Assembly: GCA_019415335.1 (NCBI GenBank)
Contig: DXKH01000021.1
Span: 1-64,000, forward strand
Reading direction: 5' to 3'
Length of the DNA: 64,000 nucleotides
Source of the DNA: Citrobacter sp.
GTDB lineage: Bacteria > Pseudomonadota > Gammaproteobacteria > Enterobacterales > Enterobacteriaceae
The first letter of the stretch is position 1; each line of letters opens with the position of its first letter. Both the position numbers and the translations under genes were made by a program. Below the pieces are notes generated by a model. That model did not search any database and had not been told where the DNA came from. It saw only the letters and a program-made list of their open reading frames with translations. This document shows positions 38,171 through 48,577 of the stretch, one piece after another.

Positions 38171-39325
38171 ATGGCAAAACACCTTTTTACGTCCGAGTCC
38201 GTATCAGAAGGGCATCCTGACAAAATCGCTGACCAAATCTCTGATGCCGTGCTGGATGCTATCCTGGAACAGGATCCGAAAGCGCGCGTCGCGTGTGAAA
38301 CCTACGTGAAAACCGGCATGGTTTTAGTTGGCGGTGAAATCACCACCAGCGCATGGGTCGATATCGAAGAGATCACACGTAATACCGTGCGCGAGATTGG
38401 CTATGTGCATTCCGACATGGGCTTTGATGCCAACTCGTGTGCTGTCCTGAGCGCAATTGGTAAACAATCCCCGGATATCAACCAGGGCGTTGACCGTGCC
38501 GATCCGCTGGAACAGGGCGCGGGCGACCAGGGCCTGATGTTTGGCTATGCCACCAACGAAACCGACGTGCTGATGCCGGCGCCGATCACCTACGCACACC
38601 GTCTGGTGCAGCGTCAGGCTGAAGTGCGTAAAAACGGCACTTTGCCATGGCTACGCCCGGATGCGAAAAGCCAGGTGACCTTCCAGTATGACGACGGCAA
38701 AATTGTCGGCATCGACGCGGTAGTGCTCTCCACCCAGCATGCGGAAGATATCGATCAGGCCACGCTGAAAGACGCAGTGATGGAAGAGATCATCAAGCCG
38801 GTTTTGCCGACCGAATGGCTGAATTCTGCCACCAAATTCTTCATCAACCCGACCGGCCGTTTTGTTATCGGCGGCCCAATGGGCGACTGCGGTCTGACCG
38901 GTCGTAAGATCATCGTTGACACCTACGGCGGCATGGCGCGTCACGGTGGCGGCGCATTCTCCGGTAAAGATCCATCGAAAGTGGACCGTTCTGCGGCTTA
39001 CGCTGGTCGTTATGTCGCGAAAAACATCGTTGCCGCAGGCCTGGCCGATCGTTGTGAAATTCAGGTTTCCTACGCGATCGGCGTGGCTGAACCGACGTCC
39101 ATCATGGTAGAAACCTTCGGTACCGAGAAGGTGCCGACTGAGCAACTGACGCTGCTGGTTCGCGAGTTCTTCGACCTGCGTCCGTACGGCCTGATTCAGA
39201 TGCTGGATCTGCTGCACCCGATCTACAAAGAGACCGCCGCTTACGGTCACTTCGGTCGCGAACATTTCCCGTGGGAAAAAACTGACAAAGCGCAGGTACT
39301 GCGTGAAGCTGCCGGTCTGAAATAA
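38171..39325 (+). CDS. metK: S-adenosylmethionine synthetase
   Basis: Makes SAM from methionine and ATP. 384 residues, family length. Motifs are [17 protein letters not shown] (ATP site), [12 protein letters not shown] and [16 protein letters not shown] (phosphate-binding loop). SAM from this enzyme also feeds polyamine synthesis downstream of the neighbouring speA/speB products. Probably regulated by MetJ through the upstream boxes; a strong terminator follows. Confidence 0.98.
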   Translation: MAKHLFTSESVSEGHPDKIADQISDAVLDAILEQDPKARVACETYVKTGMVLVGGEITTSAWVDIEEITRNTVREIGYVHSDMGFDANSCAVLSAIGKQSPDINQGVDRADPLEQGAGDQGLMFGYATNETDVLMPAPITYAHRLVQRQAEVRKNGTLPWLRPDAKSQVTFQYDDGKIVGIDAVVLSTQHAEDIDQATLKDAVMEEIIKPVLPTEWLNSATKFFINPTGRFVIGGPMGDCGLTGRKIIVDTYGGMARHGGGAFSGKDPSKVDRSAAYAGRYVAKNIVAAGLADRCEIQVSYAIGVAEPTSIMVETFGTEKVPTEQLTLLVREFFDLRPYGLIQMLDLLHPIYKETAAYGHFGREHFPWEKTDKAQVLREAAGLK

Positions 39326-39345
39326 GCAACCGACATCTGTGTTCT

Positions 39346-39373
39346 AAGGCCAGCCTCGTGCTGGCCTTTTTTA
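39346..39373 (+). terminator. Terminator of metK
   Basis: AAGGCCAGC-CTCGT-GCTGGCCTT hairpin with nine base pairs, followed by TTTT, shortly after the stop codon. Confidence 0.92.
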
Positions 39374-39410
39374 TTTGTGCCCCGCCTGAAATGACTCCGC
39401 GCACCATCAA

Positions 39411-39426
39411 TTGAAACCGCTTACAC
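39411..39426. promoter_or_regulatory. Distal GalR/GalS operator of galP
   Basis: TTGAAACCGCTTACAC matches the gal operator consensus GTGNAANCGNTTNCAC at all but the first conserved base. It lies 182 bases upstream of a second, perfect operator. Confidence 0.65.
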
Positions 39427-39592
39427 CATATAATAAAAGCATCAGTTTCAGAGCAATCGCTTTGCATGTTCTGGCTTTCTCTGCTGTTACATTTTATTTC
39501 AGTTAAGTCTTAAACCTGAGCAAATGCACCAAATATCATCACAATTAATCTATAATTTTCAATTTGTTAATTATGCTGATAACAAAACACTA

Positions 39593-39608
39593 GTGTAAGC
39601 GATTACAC
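39593..39608. promoter_or_regulatory. Proximal GalR/GalS operator of galP
   Basis: GTGTAAGCGATTACAC is an exact match to GTGNAANCGNTTNCAC, 85 bases before the galP start and four bases from a CRP site. Confidence 0.85.
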
Positions 39609-39611
39609 TTA

Positions 39612-39627
39612 CGTGATATCAATCACA
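39612..39627. promoter_or_regulatory. CRP site of galP
   Basis: CGTGATATCAATCACA fits TGTGA-N6-TCACA at nine of ten conserved positions. It adjoins the GalR operator, so repressor and CRP sites are packed together as expected for a catabolite-controlled galactose transporter. Confidence 0.8.
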
Positions 39628-39692
39628 TATTTTTGCCGTGTACTCACCTACCCTAATTATCAACAAAACTGATAACCCAATCGGAGGGCATA

Positions 39693-41087
39693 ATGCCTGA
39701 CAATAAAAAACAGGGGCGTTCCAATAAGGCGATGACATTTTTTGTCTGCTTCCTTGCAGCCCTGGCAGGATTACTTTTTGGTCTGGATATCGGCGTTATC
39801 GCTGGCGCATTACCGTTTATCACGGATGAATTCCAGATCTCCGCACACACTCAGGAGTGGGTCGTCAGCTCCATGATGTTCGGCGCAGCCGTCGGTGCGG
39901 TCGGCAGCGGCTGGCTCTCTTTCAAACTCGGGCGTAAGAAAAGCCTGATGATCGGCGCGATCCTGTTTGTCGCCGGTTCTCTGTTCTCCGCTGCGGCGCC
40001 GAACGTTGAAGTGCTGATCCTTTCCCGCGTACTGCTGGGTCTGGCCGTCGGCGTAGCCTCTTACACCGCCCCGCTGTACCTGTCTGAGATCGCGCCGGAA
40101 AAAATTCGCGGCAGCATGATCTCCATGTACCAGTTGATGATCACCATCGGGATCCTCGGCGCCTATCTGTCGGATACCGCCTTTAGCTACAGCGGCGCAT
40201 GGCGCTGGATGCTGGGCGTGATTATCATCCCGGCGATACTGCTGCTGATCGGCGTCTTCTTCCTGCCGGATAGCCCGCGCTGGTTTGCGGCGAAACGTCG
40301 CTTTGTCGATGCCGAACGCGTGCTGCTACGTCTGCGTGATACCAGCGCAGAAGCCAAACGCGAGCTGGATGAGATCCGCGAAAGCCTGCAGGTGAAACAG
40401 AGCGGTTGGGCGTTGTTCAAAGAGAACAGCAATTTCCGTCGCGCGGTGTTCCTTGGCGTGCTGTTGCAGGTGATGCAGCAGTTCACCGGGATGAACGTCA
40501 TCATGTATTACGCACCAAAAATCTTCGAAATGGCGGGTTACACCAACACCTCTGAGCAGATGTGGGGCACCGTGATTGTCGGTCTGACCAACGTACTGGC
40601 CACCTTTATCGCTATCGGCCTGGTTGACCGCTGGGGTCGTAAACCGACGCTAACGCTGGGCTTCCTGGTGATGGCGGCCGGCATGGGGATCCTCGGAACG
40701 ATGATGCATGTTGGCATCCACTCGCCGTCCGCGCAGTACTTTGCTATCGCGATGCTGCTGATGTTCATCATTGGTTTCGCCATGAGCGCCGGTCCGCTGA
40801 TTTGGGTGCTGTGTTCTGAAATCCAGCCGCTGAAAGGCCGCGATTTCGGCATCACCTGCTCTACCGCCACCAACTGGATTGCCAACATGATTGTCGGCGC
40901 AACGTTCCTGACCATGCTGCAAAACCTCGGTAACGCAAATACCTTCTGGGTCTACGCGGGTCTGAATGTGCTGTTTATCCTGCTGACGCTGTGGCTGGTT
41001 CCGGAAACCAAACACGTCTCGCTGGAACACATCGAACGTAACCTGATGAAAGGTCGTAAGCTGCGCGAAATCGGCGCGCACGATTAA
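39693..41087 (+). CDS. galP: Galactose:proton symporter GalP
   Basis: Inner membrane MFS sugar porter that takes up galactose, glucose and related sugars with protons. 464 residues, E. coli length. Twelve hydrophobic helices; sugar-porter signatures are [27 protein letters not shown] after helix 2, [25 protein letters not shown] and the C-terminal PETKHVSLE. Two GalR/S operators and a CRP site control it. Confidence 0.97.
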   Translation: MPDNKKQGRSNKAMTFFVCFLAALAGLLFGLDIGVIAGALPFITDEFQISAHTQEWVVSSMMFGAAVGAVGSGWLSFKLGRKKSLMIGAILFVAGSLFSAAAPNVEVLILSRVLLGLAVGVASYTAPLYLSEIAPEKIRGSMISMYQLMITIGILGAYLSDTAFSYSGAWRWMLGVIIIPAILLLIGVFFLPDSPRWFAAKRRFVDAERVLLRLRDTSAEAKRELDEIRESLQVKQSGWALFKENSNFRRAVFLGVLLQVMQQFTGMNVIMYYAPKIFEMAGYTNTSEQMWGTVIVGLTNVLATFIAIGLVDRWGRKPTLTLGFLVMAAGMGILGTMMHVGIHSPSAQYFAIAMLLMFIIGFAMSAGPLIWVLCSEIQPLKGRDFGITCSTATNWIANMIVGATFLTMLQNLGNANTFWVYAGLNVLFILLTLWLVPETKHVSLEHIERNLMKGRKLREIGAHD

Positions 41088-41097
41088 TCCGCCCTTT

Positions 41098-41131
41098 GCG
41101 TCCTCCCCCGCGGGAGGACGCCTTCCTCTTG
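41098..41131 (+). terminator. Terminator of galP
   Basis: Ten-base-pair perfect stem GCGTCCTCCC / GGGAGGACGC with a four-base loop, directly after the galP stop; the following sequence is C/T rich (CTTCCTCTT). Confidence 0.8.
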
Positions 41132-41165
41132 CAGTCCCGTCCCTGTCGCACTATTCTCTGCCGTT

Positions 41166-41666
41166 ATGAAAACCGCCCGTCTCCCTATCGCCGTCCAGCA
41201 AGCCGTTATGCGCAGCCTGCGGGAAAACCTCGCTCAGGCTAACCTGAAGCTTGGCCGCAGCTATCCCGAACCGAAGCTGGTGTATCAGCAGCGTGGCACT
41301 TCCGCCGGCACCGCCTGGCTGGAGAGTTACGAAATTCGCCTTAACCCGGTGCTACTGATGGAGAACGTCGAAGCGTTTATCAACGAAGTGGTGCCGCACG
41401 AACTGGCGCATTTACTGGTGTGGAAGCGGTTTGGCCGGGTTGCGCCGCACGGTAAAGAGTGGAAGTGGATGATGGAAAGCGTGCTCGGCGTCCCCGCACG
41501 CCGCACGCACCAGTTCGAACTGCAATCGGTACGCCGCAACACCTTCCCATACCGCTGCCAGTGCCAGGAGCATCAACTGACCATCCGTCGCCATAATCGC
41601 GTTGTGCGCGGTGAAGCCACCTACCGCTGTGTTCACTGCGGCGAACCCTTAGTGCCGCTTAAATAA
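41166..41666 (+). CDS. sprT: SprT zinc-metalloprotease family protein
   Basis: 166-residue SprT/SPRTN-like protein. Metal motif HELAH at 78-82 ([12 protein letters not shown]), third His in [11 protein letters not shown], and a C-terminal zinc ribbon with CRCQEH and CVHCGE. The eukaryotic relatives digest DNA-protein crosslinks. The bacterial role is not settled. Size equals E. coli SprT. Confidence 0.93.
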   Translation: MKTARLPIAVQQAVMRSLRENLAQANLKLGRSYPEPKLVYQQRGTSAGTAWLESYEIRLNPVLLMENVEAFINEVVPHELAHLLVWKRFGRVAPHGKEWKWMMESVLGVPARRTHQFELQSVRRNTFPYRCQCQEHQLTIRRHNRVVRGEATYRCVHCGEPLVPLK

Positions 41667-41757
41667 CCAGAACTATCAGGAACTTTCCTGATCTGACTGA
41701 TTGCATCACACATCAACTTTCGTTACGTTGCGGGCTCGTTTTGACACGGAGTTCATG

Positions 41758-42465
41758 ATGTACCGTCCTCTTTCTTTGGCTGCCGCCCTTTTTACGGTAG
41801 CCCTTTCAGGCCAGACATTGGCCGCTGGCATTAACAATTTTTCACAGGCAAAGACCGCAGGCGTCAAGGTTAACGCCGATGTCCCTGGCGACTTCTATTG
41901 CGGATGCAAAATCAACTGGCAGGGCAAGAAGGGGGTCGTCGATCTCGACTCCTGCGGCTACAAAGTGCGAAAGAACGAGAATCGCGCCAGCCGAATCGAA
42001 TGGGAACACGTGGTTCCGGCATGGCAGTTTGGCCATCAGCGCCAGTGCTGGCAGGACGGCGGACGGAAAAACTGCGCCAAAGATCCGGTCTATCGCAAAA
42101 TGGAAAGCGACATGCACAACCTGCAACCCGCCGTCGGTGAGGTGAATGGCGATCGCGGTAACTTCATGTACAGCCAGTGGAACGGCGGCGAAGGTCAGTA
42201 CGGACAGTGCGCGATGAAAGTCGATTTCAAAGAAAAGATCGCCGAACCACCCGCCCGCGCGCGCGGCACGATTGCGCGAACCTACTTTTATATGCGCGAC
42301 CAGTACAACCTGACGCTATCCCGCCAGCAAACCCAGCTTTTCAACGCCTGGAACACGCTGTATCCGGTCACTGACTGGGAGTGTGAGCGCGACGAGCGGA
42401 TCGCGAAGATTCAGGGAAACCATAACCCTTACGTGCAACGCGCTTGCCAGGCGCAAAAGAGCTAA
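41758..42465 (+). CDS. endA: Periplasmic endonuclease I
   Basis: Double-strand DNA endonuclease of the periplasm. 235 residues with a signal peptide of about 22 residues ([18 protein letters not shown]...). The beta-beta-alpha-metal nuclease motif is [13 protein letters not shown], followed by the Asn in [17 protein letters not shown]. Several Cys pairs ([18 protein letters not shown]) suggest disulphides. The start was chosen at the Met that begins the signal peptide, matching E. coli; the longer frame starts with TTG and is rejected. Confidence 0.96.
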   Translation: MYRPLSLAAALFTVALSGQTLAAGINNFSQAKTAGVKVNADVPGDFYCGCKINWQGKKGVVDLDSCGYKVRKNENRASRIEWEHVVPAWQFGHQRQCWQDGGRKNCAKDPVYRKMESDMHNLQPAVGEVNGDRGNFMYSQWNGGEGQYGQCAMKVDFKEKIAEPPARARGTIARTYFYMRDQYNLTLSRQQTQLFNAWNTLYPVTDWECERDERIAKIQGNHNPYVQRACQAQKS

Positions 42466-42544
42466 CCTACACTAGCGGGATATTTGATTAACCCCTTACC
42501 CCGCGCGGCGAGCCTGCGTGGGGAGATGACGCGGATTTTTAACT

Positions 42545-43276
42545 ATGCGCATTCCCCGCATTTATCACCCAGAGCCCATCACCGCCGGCAGCCAGATTTC
42601 TCTGTGCGAAGATGCCGCCAACCATATCGGACGCGTCCTGCGGATGGGGCCAGGTCAGGAACTGCAGCTTTTTGATGGCAGCAATCAGGTTTTCGCTGCT
42701 GAAATCACCCGCGCCAGCAAGAAAAGCGTAGACGTGAAGGTGTTGAGTAGCGAGATTGACGATCGCGAATCGCCGCTGCACATCCATCTTGGCCAGGTCA
42801 TGTCGCGCGGCGAGAAGATGGAGTTCACGATCCAGAAATCGATCGAACTGGGTGTAAGCCTCATTACGCCACTTTTTTCTGAACGCTGCGGCGTTAAACT
42901 GGACAGTGAACGTCTGAACAAGAAACTCCAGCAGTGGCAGAAAATCGCCATTGCCGCCTGCGAACAGTGTGGTCGCAACCGGGTACCGGAAATTCGCCCG
43001 GCGATGGATCTGGAAGCCTGGTGTGCGGAACAGGACGAGGGGTTGAAGCTGAACCTCCATCCTCGCGCCAGCGACAGCATCAACACATTGCCGCTGCCGG
43101 TTGAGCGCGTTCGTTTGCTGATTGGCCCGGAAGGTGGGCTGTCGGCAGAGGAAATTGCCATGACCGCACGCTATCAGTTTACTGATATTCTGTTAGGACC
43201 TCGCGTTCTGCGTACTGAGACAACTGCGCTCACCGCCATTACCGCGCTTCAGGTGCGATTTGGCGATCTGGGCTAA
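42545..43276 (+). CDS. rsmE: 16S rRNA m3U1498 methyltransferase
   Basis: SPOUT-superfamily methyltransferase that modifies U1498 of 16S rRNA using SAM. 243 residues with an N-terminal PUA-like domain, then the knotted SAM site: [30 protein letters not shown]. Family length and E. coli position. gshB follows by 12 bases, so they are probably cotranscribed. Confidence 0.97.
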   Translation: MRIPRIYHPEPITAGSQISLCEDAANHIGRVLRMGPGQELQLFDGSNQVFAAEITRASKKSVDVKVLSSEIDDRESPLHIHLGQVMSRGEKMEFTIQKSIELGVSLITPLFSERCGVKLDSERLNKKLQQWQKIAIAACEQCGRNRVPEIRPAMDLEAWCAEQDEGLKLNLHPRASDSINTLPLPVERVRLLIGPEGGLSAEEIAMTARYQFTDILLGPRVLRTETTALTAITALQVRFGDLG

Positions 43277-43288
43277 CGGAGAAGAATA

Positions 43289-44236
43289 ATGATCAAGCTC
43301 GGCATCGTGATGGACCCCATCGCAAGCATCAATATCAAGAAAGATTCCAGCTTCGCTATGCTGCTGGAAGCGCAACGTCGTGGTTACGAACTTCATTATA
43401 TGGAGATGGCCGATCTTTATCTGATCAACGGTGAAGCCCGCGCCCGCACGCGTACCCTGAGCGTCGAGCAGAACTACGACAAGTGGTATGAGTTTACCGG
43501 CGAGCAGGATCTGCCGCTGGACGCCCTTGACGTCATTCTGATGCGTAAAGATCCGCCGTTTGATACCGAGTTCATCTACGCCACCTATATTCTGGAACGC
43601 GCGGAAGAAAAAGGGACGCTTATCGTCAACAAGCCGCAGAGCCTGCGTGACTGTAACGAAAAGCTGTTCACTGCCTGGTTCTCTGACCTGACGCCGGAAA
43701 CGCTGGTCACCCGCAACAAAGCGCAACTGAAGGCGTTCTGGCAGAAGCACAACGATATTATTCTCAAGCCGCTGGACGGCATGGGCGGCGCGTCAATCTT
43801 CCGCGTTAAAGAAGGCGACCCGAACCTCGGCGTGATTACGGAAACCCTGACCGAACATGGCACCCGCTACTGCATGGCGCAGAACTATTTGCCAGCCATT
43901 AAAGATGGCGACAAACGCGTGCTGGTCGTCGATGGCGAGCCGGTTCCGTACTGCCTGGCGCGCATTCCGCAGGGCGGCGAAACCCGTGGCAACCTGGCCG
44001 CAGGCGGTCGCGGCGAACCGCGTCCGTTAACCGACAGCGACTGGGAAATCGCGCGCCGTATCGGGCCGACGCTGAAAGCCAAAGGCCTGATTTTTGTCGG
44101 TCTGGACATCATTGGCGATCGTCTGACCGAGATTAACGTCACCAGCCCGACCTGTATCCGCGAGATTGAAGCCGAATTCCCGATCTCCATCACCGGGATG
44201 CTGATGGACGCAATCGAAGCACGTTTGCAGAAATAA
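43289..44236 (+). CDS. gshB: Glutathione synthetase
   Basis: ATP-grasp ligase joining gamma-glutamylcysteine and glycine. 315 residues. Motifs: MDPIASINIKKDSSFAML at the N-terminus, NKPQSLRDCNEK, the ATP loop KPLDGMGGASIFR, the glycine-rich loop PQGGETRGNLAAGGRGEPR, and metal-binding TEINVTSPTCIREIE. Family length. Confidence 0.97.
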   Translation: MIKLGIVMDPIASINIKKDSSFAMLLEAQRRGYELHYMEMADLYLINGEARARTRTLSVEQNYDKWYEFTGEQDLPLDALDVILMRKDPPFDTEFIYATYILERAEEKGTLIVNKPQSLRDCNEKLFTAWFSDLTPETLVTRNKAQLKAFWQKHNDIILKPLDGMGGASIFRVKEGDPNLGVITETLTEHGTRYCMAQNYLPAIKDGDKRVLVVDGEPVPYCLARIPQGGETRGNLAAGGRGEPRPLTDSDWEIARRIGPTLKAKGLIFVGLDIIGDRLTEINVTSPTCIREIEAEFPISITGMLMDAIEARLQK

Positions 44237-44254
44237 TCAGCCACGAACCAGCGT

Positions 44255-44336
44255 TGTAGGCCTGATAAGCGTAGCACCATCAGGCATTAAGACTCCGATG
44301 CCGGAGGGCGACACAGGCGTCTTATCCGGCCTACAG
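44255..44336. repeat. BIME between gshB and yqgE
   Basis: Two REP units in opposite orientation: GTAGGCCTGATAAGCGTAGC...ATCAGGC and TGCCGGAGGGCGACACAGGC...TATCCGGCCTACAG. Read-through from gshB to yqgE would have to cross it. Confidence 0.88.
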
Positions 44337-44410
44337 TAGTGACATCCGTGCGCTTTACCCACATACTGACCCCTGTTGCTTTTTTGAACCAGGAAACAGA
44401 ACCTCTGACA

Positions 44411-44974
44411 ATGAATTTACAGCATCACTTTCTTATTGCCATGCCTGCTCTCCAGGATCCGATTTTCCGCCGTTCAGTGGTGTACATTTGTGAACATAAC
44501 GAAGATGGCGCAATGGGGATTATTGTGAATAAACCTCTGGAAAATCTCCAGATTGAAGGGATTCTGGAAAAACTAAAAATCGCGCCAGAACCGCGCGATC
44601 CGGCGATCCGTCTGGATAAAGCAGTGATGCTTGGCGGCCCGTTAGCGGAAGATCGCGGGTTTATCCTGCACACGCCGCCGTCGCGTTTTGCCTCCAGTAT
44701 CCGCATCTCGGATAACACCGTCATCACCACGTCCCGCGACGTGCTCGAAACCTTAGGCACGAGCGAGCAGCCTGCCGATGTGCTGGTCGCACTCGGTTAC
44801 TCCTCCTGGGAGAAAGGCCAGCTTGAACAAGAGCTGCTGGACAACGCCTGGCTGACCGCCCCCGCCGATCTCAATATTCTGTTCAAAACACCGATTGCCG
44901 ATCGCTGGCGTGAAGCTGCCCGACTGATTGGCATCGACATCCTGACGATGCCCGGCGTGGCGGGGCATGCCTGA
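44411..44974 (+). CDS. yqgE: UPF0301 protein YqgE
   Basis: 187-residue protein of the AlgH/UPF0301 family, of unknown function. It starts [17 protein letters not shown] and contains [13 protein letters not shown] and [14 protein letters not shown], near identical to E. coli. The upstream extension of the frame is rejected. The stop overlaps the ruvX start by one base (TGATG), linking the two as is common across proteobacteria. Confidence 0.94.
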   Translation: MNLQHHFLIAMPALQDPIFRRSVVYICEHNEDGAMGIIVNKPLENLQIEGILEKLKIAPEPRDPAIRLDKAVMLGGPLAEDRGFILHTPPSRFASSIRISDNTVITTSRDVLETLGTSEQPADVLVALGYSSWEKGQLEQELLDNAWLTAPADLNILFKTPIADRWREAARLIGIDILTMPGVAGHA

Positions 44975-45390
44975 TGAGCGGAACATTACTGGCCTTTGAT
45001 TTTGGCACCAAAAGTATCGGCGTGGCGATTGGTCAGCGGATAACCGGCACGGCGCGCGCGCTGCCTGCCATTAAAGCGCAGGACGGTACGCCGGACTGGA
45101 ACCTGATCGAACGCCTGCTCAAAGAGTGGCAACCGGATGAGATCATCGTTGGCCTGCCGCTGAATATGGACGGCACCGAACAACCACTCACCGCCCGCGC
45201 GCGCAAGTTCGCCAACCGCATTCACGGGCGTTTCGGCGTGACGGTCACCTTACACGATGAGCGACTCAGCACCGTCGAGGCGCGCTCCGGGCTGTTCGAA
45301 CAGGGCGGCTATCGCGCGCTGAACAAAGGTAAGATCGATTCCGCCTCCGCTGTCATCATTCTCGAAAGTTACTTCGAGCAGGGCTACTAA
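44974..45390 (+). CDS. ruvX: RuvX/YqgF pre-16S rRNA nuclease
   Basis: 138-residue RNase H-fold nuclease implicated in final trimming of the 16S rRNA 5' end. Catalytic Asp in [14 protein letters not shown] near residue 9, [12 protein letters not shown] in the middle, and [16 protein letters not shown] at the end. Translationally coupled to yqgE. Confidence 0.95.
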   Translation: MSGTLLAFDFGTKSIGVAIGQRITGTARALPAIKAQDGTPDWNLIERLLKEWQPDEIIVGLPLNMDGTEQPLTARARKFANRIHGRFGVTVTLHDERLSTVEARSGLFEQGGYRALNKGKIDSASAVIILESYFEQGY

Positions 45391-45401
45391 CCCACGCGTT
45401 G

Positions 45402-46382
45402 TCAAAGCCGCCCTTGCGCCTGCCGCTGTTGCAGGCTCTGGGCAAAGGTCATCATCCCCATCTGCTGCCCGGTCTGAATAACATGGGGTAATTGGTGGGA
45501 CTTCCCTTCCCGAATCAAATTCCCCGCTGCCGGGGTGTTAATCAGCAGTTCAAACAGCGCAACGCGTCCCTCCTGCTGGTCGGACACCAGTTTTTGTGAC
45601 AGCACAGCGCGCAGGCTGCCAGCCAGTTGGCTGCGCACCGGATCTTTTTCTTGCGCTGGAAAAGAATCAATCAATCGCTCGATCGCCTGCGCGGCGCCGC
45701 GGGTATGCAGCGTCGCCAGCACCAGATGCCCCGTTTCCGCCGCCGTTAGCGCCAGACGAATGGTCTCGCTGTCGCGTAGCTCCCCCAACAGGATTACATC
45801 CGGATCTTCACGCAGCGCCGCGCGTAATCCGGTGGCAAATGAGCCGCAGTGTAATCCCACTTCGCGCTGCTGAATCAGGCAGCGCTGGCTGACGTAGACA
45901 TACTCGATGGGATCTTCCAGCGTCAGAATATGTCCATCGATATGCTGATTCAGCCACGCCACCATCGCCGCCAGAGTGGTCGATTTCCCGCTGCCCGTCG
46001 CCCCCGTCACCAGAATCAAACCATTCTCGCTGCGGAGCAGTTCGGACAGTATGGAAGGTGTCCCCAGCGTGTCCAGCGTCGGGCACTGCGTCGGCAGCAG
46101 TCGCAGCGCCAACGACGTCCCCTGCCGCTGGTGAAAGGCGCTGGCCCGCAACCGCTGGTTATCCCCAAGCGAAACGGCAAAATCCAGTTGCCCATTTTGC
46201 CGTAACGCCGCCTGCTGCCCTTCATCCAGCCAGTCCGCCAGCAGTCCGGTAATGTCTGCGGCGGTGAAAGGCGCGCGTTCCATGCGCCCCCGTTTGCGCC
46301 AGCGCGCAGGCCACGCATTGCTTAGGTGTAGATCCGAGACGTTATGCTTTACACTAAGGGCCACAATTTCTTCCATATTCAT
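45402..46382 (-). CDS. yggR: PilT-like ATPase YggR
   Basis: 326-residue type II/IV secretion ATPase similar to the pilus retraction motor PilT. Walker A GATGSGKSTTLAAM, Asp box ILTLEDPIEYVY, Walker B DPDVILLGELRDSETI, and the His box LVLATLHTRGAAQ. No pilus genes lie nearby, so its partner is unknown. The start MNMEEIVALSVKHNVSDLH matches E. coli. It converges on ruvX and diverges from yggS with only a 17-base gap, so the promoters overlap coding sequence. Confidence 0.92.
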   Translation of the reverse strand: MNMEEIVALSVKHNVSDLHLSNAWPARWRKRGRMERAPFTAADITGLLADWLDEGQQAALRQNGQLDFAVSLGDNQRLRASAFHQRQGTSLALRLLPTQCPTLDTLGTPSILSELLRSENGLILVTGATGSGKSTTLAAMVAWLNQHIDGHILTLEDPIEYVYVSQRCLIQQREVGLHCGSFATGLRAALREDPDVILLGELRDSETIRLALTAAETGHLVLATLHTRGAAQAIERLIDSFPAQEKDPVRSQLAGSLRAVLSQKLVSDQQEGRVALFELLINTPAAGNLIREGKSHQLPHVIQTGQQMGMMTFAQSLQQRQAQGRL

Positions 46383-46399
46383 ATACAGATCCTCGGAAA

Positions 46400-47104
46400 A
46401 TGAACGATATCGCGCATAACCTGGCACAGGTCCGGGACAAAATCTCAGCCGCCGCATCGCGTTGCGGGCGCGCTTCAGAAGAAGTTACGTTACTTGCAGT
46501 GAGTAAAACCAAACCTGCGAGCGCCATCGAAGAAGCCATCGCCGCCGGTCAGTTGGCCTTTGGTGAAAATTACGTGCAGGAAGGGGTGGAGAAAATTCGC
46601 CACTTTCGCGAGAAAGGCATTGCTGGCCTGCAATGGCACTTTATCGGTCCGTTACAGTCCAACAAAAGCCGTCTGGTGGCCGAGCACTTTGACTGGTGCC
46701 ATACCCTCGACCGCCTGCGCATTGCGACCCGTCTGAGCGAACAGCGTCCGGCAGAACTGGGGCCGCTGAACGTGCTGATTCAAATCAACATCAGCGATGA
46801 AAACAGCAAGTCCGGCATTCCGCTGGAGGAACTGGACGCGCTTGCCGCAGAGGTCGTCGAATTACCGAATCTTCGTCTGCGTGGTCTGATGGCGATCCCC
46901 GCCCCTGAGTCAGATTATGTAAGGCAGTTTGAAGTTGCCCGCCAAATGGCTGTAGCATTTGCCGGGCTGAAAACGCGCTATCCTGACGTCGATACCCTGT
47001 CGCTGGGTATGTCGGATGATATGGAAGCCGCCATTGCGGCGGGTAGCACGATGGTACGTATCGGCACCGCCATTTTTGGTGCACGTGATTACACAAAAAA
47101 TTAA
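46400..47104 (+). CDS. yggS: PLP homeostasis protein YggS
   Basis: PLP-binding protein of the PLPBP/COG0325 family; it buffers pyridoxal phosphate and affects amino acid pools but has no known enzyme activity. 234 residues, a single TIM-barrel domain. Cofactor Lys36 lies in LLAVSKTKPAS; phosphate-binding residues are in LSLGMSDDMEAAIAAGSTMVRIG. First gene of yggS-yggT-yggU-rdgB-hemW. Confidence 0.96.
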   Translation: MNDIAHNLAQVRDKISAAASRCGRASEEVTLLAVSKTKPASAIEEAIAAGQLAFGENYVQEGVEKIRHFREKGIAGLQWHFIGPLQSNKSRLVAEHFDWCHTLDRLRIATRLSEQRPAELGPLNVLIQINISDENSKSGIPLEELDALAAEVVELPNLRLRGLMAIPAPESDYVRQFEVARQMAVAFAGLKTRYPDVDTLSLGMSDDMEAAIAAGSTMVRIGTAIFGARDYTKN

Positions 47105-47122
47105 GGAAATCTGAGGAACGCC

Positions 47123-47689
47123 ATGAATACGTTGACCTTCTTGCTCTCAACGGTAATTGAGCTGTACACCATGGTGCTGTTATTGCGCGTGTGGATGCAA
47201 TGGGCTCGCTGTGATTTTTACAATCCTTTCTCCCAGTTTGTGGTGAAAGTGACACAACCGATTATTGGGCCGCTGCGCCGTATTATTCCCCCCATGGGAC
47301 CGGTCGATAGCGCATCGTTACTTGTCGCGTTTATCCTCAGCTTTATCAAAGCCATAGTGCTGTTTAAAGTGGTGACCTTCCTGCCGATCGTCTGGATCGC
47401 CGCCGTGCTGATCGTGCTCAAGACCATCGGTCTGCTGATCTTCTGGGTGCTGCTGGTGATGGCCATCATGAGCTGGGTAAGCCAGGGCCGTAGCCCAATT
47501 GAGTATGTGCTGATTCAACTGGCCGATCCGCTGCTGCGCCCGATTCGTCGCATTCTCCCGGGTATGGGCGGCATCGATTTCTCGCCAATGATTCTCGTCC
47601 TGCTGTTGTATGTGATCAACATGGGGATTGGCGAGGTTCTGCAGGCTACCGGCAATATGCTGCTGCCGGGGCTGTGGATGGCGCTATGA
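47123..47689 (+). CDS. yggT: YggT family inner membrane protein
   Basis: 188 residues built of two repeated YGGT domains, each with two hydrophobic helices and a conserved loop of the form DP(L/F)..P.RR.(I/L)[20 protein letters not shown] in the first half and [18 protein letters not shown] in the second. The family is linked to osmotic or cation homeostasis, but the mechanism is unclear. The stop overlaps the yggU start (ATGA). Confidence 0.93.
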   Translation: MNTLTFLLSTVIELYTMVLLLRVWMQWARCDFYNPFSQFVVKVTQPIIGPLRRIIPPMGPVDSASLLVAFILSFIKAIVLFKVVTFLPIVWIAAVLIVLKTIGLLIFWVLLVMAIMSWVSQGRSPIEYVLIQLADPLLRPIRRILPGMGGIDFSPMILVLLLYVINMGIGEVLQATGNMLLPGLWMAL

Positions 47690-47976
47690 GTGCCGTAACC
47701 CGCTGCGATGACGGACTGGTTTTACGGCTCTATATTCAGCCGAAAGCCAGCCGCGACAGCATTGTCGGTTTACATGGCGACGAACTGAAAGTCGCCATTA
47801 CCGCCCCACCGGTAGATGGTCAGGCGAACAGTCATCTGGTGAAGTTTCTCGGTAAGCAGTTCCGCGTGGCAAAGAGCCAGGTTGTCATTGAAAAGGGCGA
47901 ACTTGGCCGCCATAAACAGGTTAAAATCATTCATCCGCAACAGATCCCGCCAGAAGTCGCGGCATTAACTGATTAG
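47686..47976 (+). CDS. yggU: DUF167 protein YggU
   Basis: 96-residue UPF0235/DUF167 protein starting [24 protein letters not shown], with the conserved [24 protein letters not shown]. Structures of the family exist, but no function is established. Coupled to yggT by a four-base overlap. Confidence 0.92.
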   Translation: MSAVTRCDDGLVLRLYIQPKASRDSIVGLHGDELKVAITAPPVDGQANSHLVKFLGKQFRVAKSQVVIEKGELGRHKQVKIIHPQQIPPEVAALTD

Positions 47977-47983
47977 GTATCCT

Positions 47984-48577
47984 ATGCAAAAAGTAGTCCT
48001 CGCAACCGGCAATGCCGGTAAAGTGCGTGAGCTCGCGTCGCTGCTCAGCGATTTCGGGCTTGATGTGGTAGCGCAAACGGATCTCGGCGTCGATTCGGCC
48101 GAAGAGACCGGGCTGACCTTTATTGAAAACGCGATCCTGAAAGCGCGCCATGCCGCACAAATCACCGGTTTACCGGCAATTGCCGACGACTCGGGTCTGG
48201 CCGTTGACGTACTGGGCGGCGCGCCGGGGATCTACTCCGCGCGCTATGCCGGTGAAGACGCAAGCGACCAACAGAACCTGGAAAAGCTGCTGCATACCCT
48301 GAAGGATGTGCCGGACGAACAGCGTCAGGCGCGTTTCCACTGCGTGCTGGTTTATCTGCGTCATGCTGACGATCCTACACCGCTGGTGTGCCACGGCAGT
48401 TGGCCGGGCGTGATCGCGCGTACGGCAGCAGGCAACGGCGGCTTTGGCTATGACCCGATCTTCTTCGTGCCTTCGGAAGGCAAAACCGCCGCCGAACTGA
48501 CGCGTGAAGAGAAAAGCGCGATCTCCCACCGTGGGCAGGCGCTGAAGCTGCTGCTGGAAGCCTTACGTAATGGTTAA
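47984..48577 (+). CDS. rdgB: dITP/XTP pyrophosphatase RdgB
   Basis: HAM1-family enzyme hydrolysing dITP, dHAPTP and XTP to monophosphates, which keeps deaminated purines out of DNA. 197 residues: [17 protein letters not shown] at the start, [24 protein letters not shown] (metal site), [16 protein letters not shown] and [10 protein letters not shown]. The end overlaps hemW by eight bases. A second purine-cleaning enzyme, YjjX, lies earlier in this window. Confidence 0.96.
   Translation: MQKVVLATGNAGKVRELASLLSDFGLDVVAQTDLGVDSAEETGLTFIENAILKARHAAQITGLPAIADDSGLAVDVLGGAPGIYSARYAGEDASDQQNLEKLLHTLKDVPDEQRQARFHCVLVYLRHADDPTPLVCHGSWPGVIARTAAGNGGFGYDPIFFVPSEGKTAAELTREEKSAISHRGQALKLLLEALRNG

Noticed and set aside
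37808..38182. Minus-strand frame of 124 codons upstream of and into metK
   Set aside because: It overlaps the metK start and the MetJ boxes, with no clear domain. It might correspond to a doubtful K-12 small ORF, but I cannot support it as a gene.
39441..39460. A third LacI-family operator before galP (AGCAATCGCTTTGC)
   Set aside because: It has the central CG and partial dyad but does not match the GalR consensus, and another family member cannot be assigned.
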